From positions 136,501 through 200,500 of the forward strand of contig JAOTOL010001316.1 in NCBI GenBank assembly GCA_034440575.1: DNA of 64,000 nt, read 5' to 3'. The DNA comes from Imbricaverruca yamaguchii. Its lineage: Eukaryota; Arthropoda; Thecostraca; Neoverrucidae. A program made the translations under genes and the position numbers. This document shows positions 11,057 through 24,680 of this stretch, one piece after another (positions within the stretch are counted from its first letter, which is position 1; each line of letters starts with the position of its first letter). The notes under the pieces are model-generated. The model was not told the DNA's origin. It ran no database searches and saw nothing but the letters and a program-made list of their open reading frames with translations.

Positions 11057-12644
11057 GACACGAACATTAGTCGTCTTAATTCCATGAGATCAGCGAATCA
11101 AACAATGAGACAGAGCGTGGCGCACATTTGATGCCCTGCACTGTACTTACCTGCTGTCATTCTGGCCTTATCATTCGCAGAAACCACGTTTGTTCGCATG
11201 TACCCAGGTTTTTTTTCCCAGAATCGCTTTTCTACTGTCCATATGTACCGCCTTCTTTTCCTAGATAGCTGTGCGGTGTCACACCATTAGCACGACTTCA
11301 AGATTGATAGCCCACGTAGCAGGTGTGCGTCTGTGATAATGCAGGCAGCATATGTGCATCTGCAAAGTTTTCGTTTGCCGTTGGTGACTAGGGGCCAAAT
11401 TTTATATTCACGACATTTGTTCTGCTACTTCAGCTTAGAAACGCTACAGGACATGGATCGATATCCATCTTACATCGCTCACGACTGCTTCATTCCATCC
11501 CATGCTTACTAGTAGGACACTTGTACTGGTAACGGGGTCGAGGCTGCAGGGATGTAATGTGATCGGTTACAGGGATGTGATATGGTCACGCACATGCATT
11601 TGCACATCTTTGTGTTGTATTCTGGCTGTTCGCTGGAGACTGCTGCAGATGGCAAATGGCGGTGGCGTTCCTGAATACATCTGTGTGGCCCTCAAACTAT
11701 TAAAGGCAGGTGTGTTGTATTCTTTCCTGCATCGGGGAATTTTGCAATAGCCATCACAACTCCATATTCTCATGACAAGTCACCCAAACTTGAAGGTCAC
11801 ATAGGCCTGATTTGATATATTCTGCAAAATATAGCAATAATTAGCAACTATTCTTCAACCGACCTTTCTCGGACAGGGTTCACCTTACGTATTTCCACTG
11901 GCTGTTCAGACTGAGTGGGCGTGCGTTACGACCGAAATCAGTGATGGAAATTCTAAAACCAACATCCATGCTTGGATTTTGCGGATATTTTGTGCTCGAA
12001 CTCTTTTCAGGTTATATTGGTACTACATGAACAAATCTGAAAACGTTGGGTAAATTTAGATGGCAACTGCACTTGATAAAGATTAAATATTGTACTTATT
12101 TTCACCATGAAGAAAGAACAAATAAATATAACCTGAAAAATGTATTAGAGAATTACATATAATAACTCAAAATATCTCAAAATATAATATTCAATGTCAG
12201 AACGCAGTCCTCTCTACTATCGCAGCCTGCGTAATACATCTTGGTATCACCGGAACCCTGATTGCCAACTAGGGTGTGTTTATGTGTGTCTTGTCCACAA
12301 ATATGAATATTGATAATATATTAATAGTTCGTCATCACGCATGTGGGTGGGCTCGTAGATTTTAAGGTAGCTTTGCCCGTTGATGCATGAGCACGGAGGA
12401 AACATGGCTGGTGAACACTTGCGCATGGATAGATAGACTGGAATAATTCGAAAATTGCACTCGCTTTTATTTTGTCGGACTTTCCATTCAGACAAACAAA
12501 GTTCTACCCATTAAGTGATAATCTTGTCTTCTGTATGATTGTATTTTAGTCGTCATCTTGAGCATCACATCAATTGCGCATTCATCCTACCAACAGATTA
12601 AGTGGCCTAAATGTGGCATACAAAATAATTGAGGAAAGGGTCAA
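11057..12644. other. No gene seen
   Basis: Unremarkable A/T-leaning sequence. The longest frame is an 82-aa plus frame at 11502-11750 with no recognisable feature. Confidence 0.5.
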
Positions 12645-13086
12645 TTAACACGCTCGCCGGAGGACCTTTCACATAGCGTACACTGGAGGTGGGGCAGGAA
12701 TTCGGCCGGATCCAAATATTTCGGAAACTGCTAAAGCTATAAGCACACAAACAAAATGGCGGGTAGATTACGGATGTACTGAACTTGCTTCAGTACAAAT
12801 TTTATCACCCTAGATCAATGCGCTCAGTGTTAACTGATGTCGAGATCGATCAGCCGCCACACCGCGCCTCCGCTACCGCACCAGAGGCCTTTGTGACCTC
12901 TGCCCGGCCGGTCGATATGGCACCACCGCAGGCCCTATTAAGACTTATATTTTTGTTGCATAAGATGCGCTTATCGATTTTAAGCAGTCACAAGATTGCA
13001 TTACAACATCGCCGCCCGCTTATGAGATAACGTCAACAAACAGGAGAGGTGGGCTGATTCCAGCCACCTTCCGTTGCACGTGTTAA
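12645..13086. mobile_element. TTAA-flanked non-autonomous DNA element A (piggyBac-like MITE)
   Basis: Bounded by TTAA at 12645-12648 and 13083-13086. Directly inside are inverted ends CACG...CCGGAGG (left) and CCTTCCG...CGTG (right). TTAA target duplication is the hallmark of piggyBac-superfamily transposition. A short palindrome centred on ATT lies near the right end (GGTGGGCTGATTCCAGCCACC, about 13048-13068). No transposase is encoded in 442 bp. It shares its terminal pattern with element B at 18034-19067, including an internal CCTATTAAG. Confidence 0.6.
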
Positions 13087-13167
13087 ACAGTCGCATCTGT
13101 ACCTACATCAATCCTATAGCACTTCCCCCCCCAATGCTTTTCATAAAACAATATCTATGGCAGGGAT

Positions 13168-13337
<170 letters not shown>

Positions 13338-13339
13338 TT

Positions 13340-14743
13340 GGTTTAATTAGCCAGTAGTTTAGATCGGCCACTGGAACGTATGACTGTGGGGACTGACCAT
13401 TATGAAGGCCTCGGTAACCACCGATCAAGGCCACACCCGCGAGGCCCAAGCGCCAGCCATCATGTGACGTACACAGCTTCAGCTGAGCCCATTCTACTCT
13501 CCTTGCAATTAACAAAATAATTAAATTGACGGAATTGTAATCCGACGAATGGTGCACCGTGATCGTTCGGTGCTAATGACAAGCCTTACAAAGTTCAGTG
13601 TGCCGACATATTTGCATGGAGAACGCTCCTTTGGGGACATATTGCATGCATTTCAATACAGTGTTCGGCTATTTTGGTGCATCGGTCACAGCCACAGATT
13701 GTCCTGGAAACCAGACTTATCCAGGAAAAGGTGGCGGTCAACCGTGAAAACGCAACTGCAAATGCGTGTGAACGATACTCCTCAAATTTTGTCCATATGC
13801 ATAACATTTTGGTGGCCAACCCTCAGTTACCGCTGCGGTAACATCCTTTTCAAATGAATTTGGTGACAGTATCGCTCGGATGTACTTTGGACAGCTGCTC
13901 CATCGTCCGGTTGTTTGTAAAATAAACGGCACACGGCAAAGGCTTTTAATGTTCGTCGGTAGCGCCGTGCGACGACAAACCTCTGCTTCCACACCTGGTG
14001 TTTCAGTTCCTATAAATGATGGAGACGTTTTCAACGATCACTATTGTGTTGAAGAGAATCACGCATGCGAAACGAGTCTGGCTTGAAGTGGTTCCCATCC
14101 CAGTCCGGTCAGAGGGTATTCTTAGTGCTTTGTAGCAAGCATGCTTTGGTGAGAGGACCCTGCCCTGTTTTGTAGTCTTCTAGACGCAATGTGTCGGTAA
14201 TGGTGATGAATCTTGCGGAACCGGTAATGAAAAACTAATGTTGCAATAGTAAAAACATGTGCATGGATATGGTGAGTTATGTGAACATGATCGATAGTTG
14301 TTCCAGCAGGAATTCGACTTAAAGTTCGGCTGACATTTTGCTTCAATTCCTCTGATGACATGTTCATGGAAACGTTAGTCTTTTCTAAGCGAGTCGGGCC
14401 CAAACGTTGACGGTTCTGACGCAGTGGGATTGGCTGTCTGTCAAATTCCAGCGCGCTTTAGAGACGTTTCAATAGAAAATGTCTGCCGAACAGTTTTGCA
14501 AAAGCTGGCTACTATTGCCGTTTTCTCGTGTCCTGAGATCGCTTTTAAATAGTGTCACAGCTTTTAATTTCAGTGCAGTTTTTCTAGGCATGGCATGAGT
14601 CGAGTCGTGATCTTTCACCTTTTGCCTTCCGAACCAAAGATACTTGCCGGACCTCCCTGTTCTAAAATAATTGAAACGAGCAGACTGCAATTGGCTTTGT
14701 ATTCGCTTGGCCCAGAGCTGTGCTGTGTCCAGCTTTGATTATT
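13340..14743. other. No gene seen
   Basis: Frames of up to 102 aa occur on both strands (for example 13549-13857 plus, 13738-14034 minus), overlapping each other, with no recognised domain. Confidence 0.45.
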
Positions 14744-14916
14744 CCACACAACTGTGTCCATGTTTGGCGAGTCTGCACCACCGTGTCCATGTTTGGTAGT
14801 CTGCACACCAATGTGTCCATGTTTGGTGAGTCTGCACAACTGTGTCCATGTTTGGTGAGTCTGCACCACTGTGTCCATGTTTGGTGAATCTGCACCACCG
14901 TGTCCATGTTTGGTAG
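14744..14916 (-). repeat. 29-bp minisatellite, inverted short array, about 6 copies
   Basis: Same unit as 10247-11056 on the opposite strand (GTGTCCATGTTTGGTGAGTC). Units here end in ACAACT, ACCACC or ACACCAAT, matching the variant classes of the large array. Confidence 0.93.
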
Positions 14917-15056
14917 GTCCTCATCACAAGCCGTGGTGTACCACTAAATCTGGCACAAAGGTGTTAACTAGACTAGAAATGGAAGAATTTGAAAAGCTAG
15001 AAACATCACAATGTGGCTTACATTGTTCTAAGTTCGCTGTTGAAAGGTTCGCATCG
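14917..15056 (-). repeat. Conserved flank of the 29-bp minisatellite, copy B
   Basis: Reverse-complement partner of 10108-10246, joined to the array at the same point (TCATCACAAGCC). The pairing means array plus flank was duplicated or inserted as one unit. Confidence 0.8.
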
Positions 15057-15208
15057 GCAATTGAAAACAACGTAAGATATTCTGGCATAATCATGCTGGT
15101 GCTTCAAGATGAGGCTATATGATTACATAGATATTGTCTTTGCGAAAGTGTGTATGCTGCAATGTTCGTTTATAGTAAGGTTTATGTCAGATGATACTCG
15201 TCAAGCGC

Positions 15209-15505
15209 ATGTGTGTGTGTGTGTATGTGTGTGTGTATGTGTGTGTGTGTATGTGTGTGTATGTGTGTGTATGTATGTATGTGTGTATGTGTGTGTATGT
15301 GTGTGTATGTGTGCACTTGTGAGCCGTGAATAACGAGGACAAAATGGGTTTACACAACGGAATATCGAGGTCCGGTGGTGTATACCGAGCGTTTTAGGCG
15401 GACCTCGGTATTTTGGCCAATCAAAACGCGTTTTTGGGGTGTTTCTCAGCCAGTTGGCGAAATTTTATCGTGGACCTCAATAATCATGAAATCATGATTT
15501 TCAAA

Positions 15506-15533
<28 letters not shown>
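15209..15533. repeat. (TG)n/(TATG)n microsatellites
   Basis: TG/TATG tract at 15209-15315 and a pure TG run at 15506-15533, separated by about 190 bp of unique sequence. Confidence 0.95.
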
Positions 15534-15536
<3 letters not shown>

Positions 15537-15539
15537 TTG

Positions 15540-16424
15540 TGTGAACTAGAAATCGGTCAAGCGTGTTGTAAGTTCTCGTTCTAGTGGAAATAGTGGTGAC
15601 GAGACTCCTGCTGCTAAGATCGAAGTTTCATGAATACAACTATAAATTAGGTTAGTACTAATTCCTAATTGATCAATAAATATCGAAGGTTCGAACTTAT
15701 GATTAGTGGTTTTAAAAGTTGGTGTTTCAGAACATAGCTTACGATTGATATCACCATCTCTATTCTCTTCGGCCATCGCTGAAGTAGCTTCGCGTCAGGT
15801 GTGCGTGTCAGGTGATGCTGAGCAAGATGTTTATCGGACGGTGAATCCAGGGCACTACTGAATACTGAAAATAATTGCACGTAATTGATTTATTCTTACC
15901 TATATCTGTTAAAATGTCATTGCATTAATTATGCAGTAAAATAGTGCAATAGCCTGCATACAATTACAGTAAGTACAGGAGGTTTGTAGGGTACCTACCT
16001 ACATTTGGGCATTTCAGGTGGGTAATTTGCCAACATACCTGATGATGTCGTTGGTGATAGGTTCTAGGTATGCGAAAAGTGGATTTTTCTTTTATCCTTT
16101 ACATTTTTACTCTTCCATCTTGCTCTTTTCACTTGGACTCTTTCAACTGCTGTTCTTTTTACTTGTATTTTTTGCTTCTATTATTTTAACTTGCTCTGTT
16201 AACTTGTTTATGTCTTCTTTTACCTAATGCTTTTGACGCGTTCTTTTGGCGTATTCAATTGGCTTGTTTTTACCTTTTATTTTTATATATTTTTCTTTGA
16301 TACTTTTAGTCTCTGAATTTGCATTCCTTTGACTCTTCATAACTTTGTCAGTGATATGAGATTATGCATGGTTAAAACATTCTTCATTAAGTGCATTTTT
16401 TGAAATTTTATTCTTCTTTGATTA
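15540..16424. other. No gene seen
   Basis: AT-rich. A 76-aa minus frame at 15546-15776 and a hydrophobic 69-aa plus frame at 16018-16227 are probably chance products of T-rich sequence. Confidence 0.45.
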
Positions 16425-16640
16425 TATTCTTCTTTAATTATATTTTTCTTTAATTATATTCTTCTTTAATTATATTCTTCTTTAAGTATATTCTTCTTTT
16501 GATTATATTCTTCTTTAATTGTATTCATCATTAATTATATTCTTCTTGAATTATATTCTGCATTAATTATATTCTTCTTTCATTTAATTCTAATTTAAAT
16601 TCATTCATATTTAATGTTATTCTTCGTTAATTGTATTCTT
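16425..16640. repeat. AT-rich tandem array, 17-bp unit
   Basis: ATTATATTCTTCTTTAA and variants repeat about 12 times with drift (ATTCATCATTA, ATTCTGCATTA). It ends shortly before the CR1-like fragment. Confidence 0.85.
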
Positions 16641-16692
16641 TTCAACTTCTATGCTTTTAACCATTTCACCTAGGGTCACTTCTCTTTTCATT

Positions 16693-17570
16693 TGCGTGGA
16701 TAACATTCAGGTAGGGGTTAAGGATAAGGTGTTCAAATTTGCTGATGACATGAGGCTGGTAGGAGTGGCTAACAGTAGTGGTCTACATGGTGATATTCAA
16801 CTAGACATGGAGGACATAAAAAGTGGTCCTATCATTGGCAGATGTCTTTCAACTATGAAAATGGAAGCTTATGCGGCTGGGGTCTGGTAGTGAGACTTCC
16901 AGATATACAATGGGAGGTAGGAAACTGAGTGGTATTAACGAGGAAAGATATCCAGGTGTGTTGATGTAAAATGACTTAAAAGCAGAACAAATGATAATTC
17001 AGCTTCGAACCCAGCATTCAGAATGCTTGAAATCATTAATAGAAGGGTGAGGTATAAAAGCAAGGTAGTCATGACAAACTGTACTTAGCCTACGTACGAC
17101 CCCACTTAGAATATTACGTACAGGCATGAATCCCCCACTCAGAAAAAAACACAGATATGCCTGAAAGAGTGCAGCGCAAAGCCATTAGAACCATCAGTGA
17201 ACTAGGTAACTTATAAATGGCATTAGATAAGTAATCAGTGAAGTACAGGAGATTAAGGGGTAATATGATTGAAATGCATGCAATCATTAAATAGCTAGAT
17301 CAGGTCAATGTTAATGATGCCCTTCTATTTAAACTATCCCATGGGATCATCACTTCAGGTTAGACAAATCAAGGTGTAGAACAGCTAAACAACAGGTCCC
17401 TGCCAAAACATTATTGATCAGTGGGAAGGCTGCCTGATGATGCTATGCAGTCCCTCAGTTAGTTAATTTTAAAATAGAATTAATCTTTTTTTTGGTGCAA
17501 CATGTGGATTAGTTCTAAGTTGTAGTGGATTGGCTTTTACTTATGCTAAGGGGGGCACACTGTACATACA
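16693..17570 (+). pseudogene. CR1-like LINE fragment: RT motif C to 3' end
   Basis: Decayed plus-strand ORF2 tail. KVFKFADDMRLVGVANSS (about 16726-16780) holds the FADD catalytic box. YTMGGRKLSGINEE follows near 16896, then LYLAYVRPHLEYYVQA near 17080-17125, RVQRKAIRTI near 17170, and GRLPDDAMQS near 17430. Several stops and frame changes lie between the blocks. Sequence and block spacing differ from the 2083-5166 family, so this is a separate CR1-group family. It begins in mid-RT, as 5'-truncated LINEs do. Confidence 0.75.
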
Positions 17571-18033
17571 TACAAATTACACTGAAAATTATTGATAGGG
17601 CACTCAAGCCACATGTGTCAAGTACGATGGAGCTAATAGGGTTGGATAGGTGGGTAGATAGGCATTGATGGGTGTGTTGGATGTTGGTGAATGGAGTTTT
17701 TGGGTATCAGGGATGTGGCATTGGCTGGGGTGATGAGTGCCTTTTCTCCAGGGTTATGGTAACATCACCTTACATGCATGGTCATAACCAATAATTTCCC
17801 TTATAGGTGCTAATTCCTAATTATTGAATGTTTTTAACTGCTTCGTATAGGGGGGGTAAAAGTAGGAAGTGGCATTGAGAAAATAAATTGGTGACATTGG
17901 GAACTAGGAGTGCCATCCATGCCATCAATTTGGCATGTTGTGTCAAAATTGTGTCAAAAGTCCGGTCATCTAGGGTCAACGAGATAGATAAGGGCAAGTG
18001 AGGTTACCTCCAAAAAGTTGAACTAGTCACACT
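17571..18033. other. No gene seen
   Basis: Plain sequence with several GGGTTGGATAGGTGGG-type G-rich words (17630-17760). No recognised feature. Confidence 0.5.
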
Positions 18034-19067
18034 TTAACACGCGTCCTGGAGGGCCTCTAAAAATTACGCGCACTTGAGGGGGGCGGATTCCGCCCCCTAA
18101 GATCTCGGCTCCTATTAAGGCTAGAGCAACGAAATTCGTAGGGTGGGTGGGCACGACAGTGAACACTATTGTGTACGAATTTCATTACCTTAGGTCAATA
18201 TCAAGGTCAAATGGGGCCAGAATAGCAAAATGAATGGTTTTGCGTGACTTGGCTCATCATTGTTATGGATCGTTGCGATTCTGTTTAAATGCTCCAAAAT
18301 TGGCATTAATGATTGTTGGTTGGTTATTTGGGCTTACAGGCGCATCGACTGCTTCGGTCATGCAGCGCCCATTTAATGATGGCTTGGACATTGCTAATGA
18401 TGCAATACAGCTGCCAGATCCGCCATTTGACCTCAGGTCACCCATATAAGAACACTTTATCAAGTCATTACCTGCTCCAGTTCCCGGAACCGGGCTGTCA
18501 ACCCGACTGCTCCGTTAGGCGGCTCGGCACAATCGGCTTCGCGAAGAAAGGAGTGAAATACATGAATACAGCATGGAAACGCTTTGGCACACGATGACAA
18601 ACAGTAGATTCCCGGATGTGTAGGGAGTAGCATGGAAAGTGACATCAATCGCATGACAGTCATTTGCATTTATGACAATATTTTAGTTAACCAAGTTTGG
18701 TTCTATTAGCCTGTCATTAACTTGACCTGACTTGACCTCGGCGACCTGTCATGACTTTTAAATCATGTAGCATAACAATATGCATCAAACGAGTCGCTGG
18801 TGTTCTCAAGAACACATCCATTTTGCCAATATACGGGAAGCGCATCAGCGCTGATTTTTGTGGTCTGGCGCTGCGAATTTTGTAACTTTAACGGCCCCCA
18901 AGTTGGAAAATTATCGGCCGATTTTCATTTTTCTTACCTTAAACAATGCGCCTGTCATTTCGAAGTAGGTACTCAAACAATGGCTTGTATCGGCCGGTAA
19001 TTGGAAATTATCTACGATAAACCGGAGGGGTGGGCGGATTTCACCCCACCCCCAGGGCGCGTGTTAA
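18034..19067. mobile_element. TTAA-flanked non-autonomous DNA element B (piggyBac-like)
   Basis: TTAA at 18034-18037 and 19064-19067. Inside, the left end CACGCGTCCTGGAGGG and the right end CCCCCAGGGCGCGTG form imperfect terminal inverted repeats. Subterminal palindromes: GGGGGCGGATTCCGCCCCC at about 18079-18098 and GGGGTGGGCGGATTTCACCCC at about 19027-19047, both centred on GGATT. The 1,034-bp interior shows no transposase; frames of 60-90 aa are unrecognised. Terminal design matches element A. Confidence 0.65.
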
Positions 19068-21819
19068 CGGATAAAGATATTTTAATGAATCTTTCAGCGT
19101 TTCCTTATCTTTAGGGATGCAACAAAACGTACGAGATTAATTTTTCCTTTTTTTGGCTTTTGATTACTTATTAATTTTGTATATTTGCCAATTAGAGTTT
19201 AATTTGAAGATCCTGGCTGAAGTAAGAATTTTTATGAGGTCAAGCTGACTTCGAATAACATTTTTCGGTCTGTTCTACCCATTAAAAAGGAAAATTAAAG
19301 AAAACTTTGAACTAAAAAATTTTGAATAAAAAAGCTGATTTATGGGTGACGAAAATTGTATGGCACTGGCAGATTTCTCTTTCCTTTTCTGATTCCAAAT
19401 ATCTTTTCAAGCCTCCCTCAAACTGAACCCTCCCTCCAGAGCCACAAACATAATGTAACTCGTGAAACTCTAGGGCCCATAGTTACGTCACTTTTGGGGT
19501 AAAACATTTTGTGGCGTGGTGTTTGGCTCTACTCGTCGAGCGCTTTCCGATGACACCTATTTAGTTTTCGTGCGACGCTTAGCTTGGATATTAGATGGGG
19601 TCTCTATCGGCCCCCACGCCTGAGACGGGGTGTGAGGATGTGAAAGAGAAGAAATGGACTGCAATTAATGACCTAGGCCCTCACCTTTTGTACCTTCATT
19701 ATTAATGTTTGATCAGTGCAAAGTAATAACCATATGATGTTGGAACTCATAGATACATATGTGGCCCCTCCATTAACTTTGTCCAACCTACTCTAAATAA
19801 TATAATCAAATGGAATATATGAACTGACGATAGCATAAATTGGGACGCTGTATGATCAGTAGTCGATGCAGCCCAAAGCCCAAATAACCGTTTTATATCT
19901 CAAAGTGTATCGAAAATCGTCAGACATTGTACGCATGATAATTAAAATCCTGCTGTGCTATTAGAAAAAGGTGAAAACATTTCGAATACATTTAACAGGT
20001 TGTCTAGAAATCATATACATTCTTGATTCAGGCTCTAACTTCATGCACTCCCATTCAGACCATGTAGCTATGTCCCCTCCACCTCCCGCGCTAAAAAATA
20101 CACTGGCTCTGGATGAGTTCGATTCTGAGATGTTTATTTCCTCCTAACATTATTATGTTAGTCTCCTTCAATCATATTAGTGCGTAATTATCGATCTATT
20201 GCATTGACATAGCAGCGGGAGGACCAGATTGGCATGGCAAAGCTACTTTGTAACACTTGGTATGAATGCGTACATGTAAAAAACGAACATGAGTGGACAT
20301 CCTTTTCTGGACATGCCAAGCGCTGGGTACTAATATCATAGCACTGGTCAAAGCAGCCCTAAATTCAAATAACTAACTAACCTAACATACCAAGCAAACT
20401 ATGTGTCTTATCTTGCAGCTGTTACATCTACGATGCTTTATCATGTTGATTGATTGTACCATATGCAAAACTAACTTAGCACAGCATAACCTAGCTCAGA
20501 TTAACTTAACCCAAAATATCCCGCCAAAACATGCAGCCAAAATTGTCCAAGGTGCTCTAAGTAATAAGCGTAAGGAAGTAAGTAAAATACGTAATAAATG
20601 TAAGCATGGAACTTTAAATACCTTCAGCTGCACAAAATGAAATAGACAAGTGTTGCAACGGTGTGCGGGCAACACCATCATCTTATCGACTGTTGGTGAT
20701 TTTCCTAGCATCTTTCCATTCAACAATCTGCATGGGAAAGTCCTGGTGTATAGTTATAAAATTAGTATAGCACCGTTTTAAATTACTTTGCAACCAGGGG
20801 TGTTGTGTTGCCTACTTTTAAGGATGCACGTGTCCTATCAATGTGCTTTGCCCCATAATAATTTAATATTTTAGCATGGGACACTATAGAGTATGACTCT
20901 CAATCCATTTGTGCCCTCCCAATGCCTTCAAGTATGGTGTTCTTCCCAAATAATTTTAAGAAACCAACAATCGTATTTGGAACCATATGTTTCATACACT
21001 TGTCACGTGCCAAGCTGTACACGTGTCCTGCAATTGCAAAGACTACTATTGCTACAAGTAGTTTAGCATTGAAGCAACACCGAGCTGCACTTTTTTATAA
21101 TGACTGAGGTCTGAGAATTGGGTCCAGAAATAACCAGGAAAATAAATGAGCATTAAATTTGGAGGGATCAGCAATGATTTGTGTCAGCAATGATTTATCT
21201 TAAACTGGCCTGTGTTCAGGTGGTCAGCCAATTTCCAGGTGGTCAGTTTGGCAGTAGGCTACCAAACTGATGATCTTAACATGCTTAATGTTGATTTTTC
21301 CCAACGATTTCATAAAATGCAAAGTGATACCTGAATGGCGCGAGACCCCCTCGAGGTCCAAGGTTCAAGCCCCACCCCAGTTCATTGAACATCCACAAAA
21401 TCAGTGCGACAACACATCATCGATGCATTAAACACATGCATATACAACACGGACTTCCTGCTCCCGTCGGAATCACTAGCATGGTCAGTGTTTGTTCCAT
21501 GAGTGGAAATTGAGACATAACTAATGAGGACATAAATGTTATTAGCTTGCGTAAAAGCGTAATTCCTTATCTCCCCGAGCATAAATGCTTCATAATTGGT
21601 GCATTGAAAACTAGTTTCATAGAAGGGTGTTCATATGTGTGGGCCCACACTGTTGCGCCTTTTCACACCTTCATACATCCGTGAATACCAGTATGGAAAA
21701 ATATGTGCAAAATTTGGGGACAGGAGTAAGTCTAGCAACAGTCCTGACTAGCTACGCCGAACACACAGCATCCCGCATTATTTTTATTGACCGGTGCCAC
21801 CCCGGTGCAAGACGACGCG
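19068..21819. other. No gene seen in 2.7 kb
   Basis: AT-leaning sequence. Short frames only (up to 79 aa). 21361-21372 contains a B-box-like GGTTCAAGCCCC without a convincing A-box. Confidence 0.5.
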
Positions 21820-22169
21820 ACTAGTACCGCTGGAACGGCCGTCATCACAGCAATTGCTAGGCCGTCTTTTCCCGCTGGTTCGACCGTGGCTACTGATGCA
21901 GCTGTGGCCATGCCATTGGGACGGATTCTTCTGCTTTAATTGTCGTCACCGATGGAACTTCCGTCACCGCTAGAACAGCTATTGTCGCTGAGCTGCGACC
22001 AAATGGACGGCCGCCACTGCTTAGCTGGCGGTAGCTGTTGGACGGCCGTACCTACTAAGATCGATATTTTTTTTTGTCCTCAAGAAACAAGAAAAGTGTC
22101 GCAACAGTTAACGGCACTTTTTAGGATGGATGTCCATCATAACGCAAGCGTTCAGATGATTCTCGCCTA
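21820..22169. other. Degenerate GC-rich sequence around repeated GGCCGTC words
   Basis: CTGGAACGGCCGTC, TAGGCCGTC, GGACGGCCGCC and GGACGGCCGTA recur at irregular spacing between 21830 and 22050. This suggests an old, diverged short-period array. No gene seen. Confidence 0.4.
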
Positions 22170-23960
22170 TTTTGGTCCTCCGCATTAATCCCTTCCCCTT
22201 CTTTCGGCACACATCTCTGACACTCTGGCTCTGTTCACCCTCATGGCCCTCCCTGACTTTTAAAGGACGTTCGCAATCATCGTCCTCGGCAATTTTTATG
22301 TATCTCAGGGATGTTTTTGTTCTCAAGCGAGCCTCCGGTATTCTTTGCAAACATGACCAGTTCTCAAGCACACCCTTATCTCTCAGGGAGCGTCGATCCC
22401 TCAGTTTCCCCTCCCAAAGCTCAAGGGTATTCCAGTCTGGTCTCTTCTGGCACTCAAGGGCCCTGTTCATCCTCTAGATATTGTCTCCATCTTGCATCTC
22501 CCATTCCTACTTCTCGACAATCATGTTTAGGTTTCAGGGGCATCGAGCTCTCCGGCAGGCTTCACACACACACAGGCCACATACACAACAAATATCGCCA
22601 GCTCTCGGAATTCCTTTCAGCCCGTAGGTGGCTCTGTTCATTCTTCTGGGTCTCTCCCAGCCTTGTTAATCTGATAGGGGCCCCCTTGCTGAATCTGTTG
22701 ATCTTGTTAATCCAATAGGGGCCCTGTTCAATCTGAGGAGAATCCCAGTCCAATCTCCTCTCGCGCTCAGAGGCCCTCTTAACCCTCAGGACCCTTTTGC
22801 CTTCAAGGGGCCATCACAGTCTTCAATAGCCTTGTCTAGCTCTCACAACAGGTGAATTGCAGCTCTGAGATTGACCCTCAGCCTTCAAGGTCCATCTCAG
22901 AGCGCGATCAAGAGCATCTCCAACAAAGCGGTCGCCCGGAGGGCCTTTCGGACTCGCCTTGGGATGGGTACAGATGCCCCTTGACCCATTGGCTACGCTC
23001 TTTAACAGCTCATTTCTCCTCCATGGGTTTAGAGTCCCTTGACGTAGCACCTTGAATCCTCCGCTTTGGTCCGGACAGTGTGTATGGCTGTGGAGTACCT
23101 TTATCGCCCTAAGGAACACTGTCAGCTCTGGGTCCATTCCATCAGCGTGACCAGAAGCCGACCCAGCGTCCCATCACGTCCCGTCAGCTTTCGGCTCAGG
23201 GGCTTTCTTTCAGGGCTTATGACATTCCATACTGTCACAAGCCCTTTTTTTTTAGCAGTTTGGACCTCCTTCATCACTCCAGGATCCCATGTTCTGCTTC
23301 ATCCATATGCCTGCCCATTCGTACCGGCTTCGAACCCTTTCCGATGGGTCGGGGTCCTCTCGCAACTAGGTATCAGCTCAGGGGCACTCCTTAGAGATCC
23401 AGGACCTCTTCTGTCAGACAGCAGCCTCACTTTCAACGGCTTGGGCCCCATCCATGAGTGCAGAGGCTCCTGCACGGCTTGAACCTTATGGGTTCGCCCA
23501 GGGGCCCTTTCCGATGACACGAGGTTATCTTCGGCAACTGGAGCCCCTCCGTAGCCTCATGGGTCGTCATTAACGATCTAGGGCCTTTTCCGTGAGGCGG
23601 GATGTCCATTTTCAAAAGTGTTCGACCTCCCCATCAAATCATGAGACTTCCTTCGGCTTGAGCACCGCCATCAGCCCAGGGGCCCTTTAGATTGGTTCAG
23701 AGCCCCATTCGTCAGCCCGGGAGCACTTCTAACGATCGGAGACCTCTTGGTCGGCCTAGAAGCCCACGTTGGCCCAGCACAGGGTCCTCATCGTCTGCCT
23801 GTGGGCATTTTCCGTTGACCCGAGGCCATCTTCATCGGCCCGGGACAATGTGCTTGAGGCTGCATGACAGACGCAGTCGATGTTCTCCTAAACTCCAAAA
23901 TCCTCTCCTTGAGCCCGGTGCCCTTTCATCGATCCAGTGGCCCTTCACGGCCGAGCCCCC
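22170..23960 (-). repeat. Degenerate tandem array rich in AGGGGCCC/GGGCCCTTT words
   Basis: Over about 1.8 kb, words such as TCAGGGGC, AAGGGCCCTG, CAGGGGCCCTTT and CCCAGGGGCCC recur roughly every 30-70 bp with strongly diverged spacers. Read on the minus strand they resemble the array at 31130-33000. Frames of 70-140 aa on both strands are compositional. Confidence 0.5.
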
Positions 23961-24297
23961 ACCTCTCTCCTCTCTCTCTCTGTGCTCACGCCTTGAGTAT
24001 TGGGGCTTGGAGCCCACATGTCCCCCAGCGACGATCATCAATGCGACCAGGTTCCCGTTGCACAGCCAGTGCACAGCACTCACGAAGCAGCCGACCAGTC
24101 CCTCCGGTCGGCACAGAAGCAGCTCCAGGCGCTAACAACCACCCGACGCAGTCTATGCTCGCTGCAGAATGCCCCGCTAAAGGCACACGCAGGGCGGACG
24201 CAGGTAACGTTCCGTGAATTGTATGTTTCGTGCACTCGCAGGTCAGCGAGTATCGCTGAATAGTGACCACAGCGGGGTAGACCGCTATTGGTCTCCC

Positions 24298-24680
24298 CCA
24301 GTCAGCAGTGAACTGCAGGCACCAGCCCAGCTCACACCCAGTCAGCAGTGAACTCCAGGCACCAGCCCAACTCACACCCAGTCAGCAGTTAACTGCAGGC
24401 ACCAGACCAGTTCATACCCAGTCAGCAGTGAACTCCAGGCACCAGACCAGTTCACACCTAGTCAGCAGTGAACTCCAGGCACCAGCCCAGCTCACACCCA
24501 GTCAGCAGTTAACTGCAGGCACCAGACCAGTTCATACCCAGTCAGCAGTGAACTGCAGGCACCAGACCAGTTCATGCCCAGTCAGCCGTGAGTTCCCGAC
24601 ACCAGACCAGTTCACGCCCAGTCAGCAGTGAACTGCAGGCACCAGACCAGTTCATACCCAGTCAGCAGCTACTATTATGG
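24298..24680. repeat. Minisatellite, 40-bp unit, about 9.5 copies
   Basis: The unit begins GTCAGCAGTGAACT[G/C]CAGGC and ends CCAG[C/T]TCA[C/T]ACCCA; steps are exactly 40 bp from 24301. Decayed units (GTCCAGTC.CCAGT) continue to about 24760. There are no unique spacers between repeats, so this is not CRISPR-like. Confidence 0.94.

Noticed and set aside
10239..11131. 260-290 aa frames with repeated TWTQLCRLTKHG
   Set aside because: A stop-free 29-bp unit gives all three plus frames open; no start context or conservation.
21333..21395. tRNA-like B-box GGTTCAAGCCCC
   Set aside because: No A-box at the right distance and no SINE body or tail recognised.
22108..24375. Overlapping frames of 100-147 aa on both strands
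   Set aside because: GC-rich degenerate array and minisatellite; no domain, and frames overlap on opposite strands.
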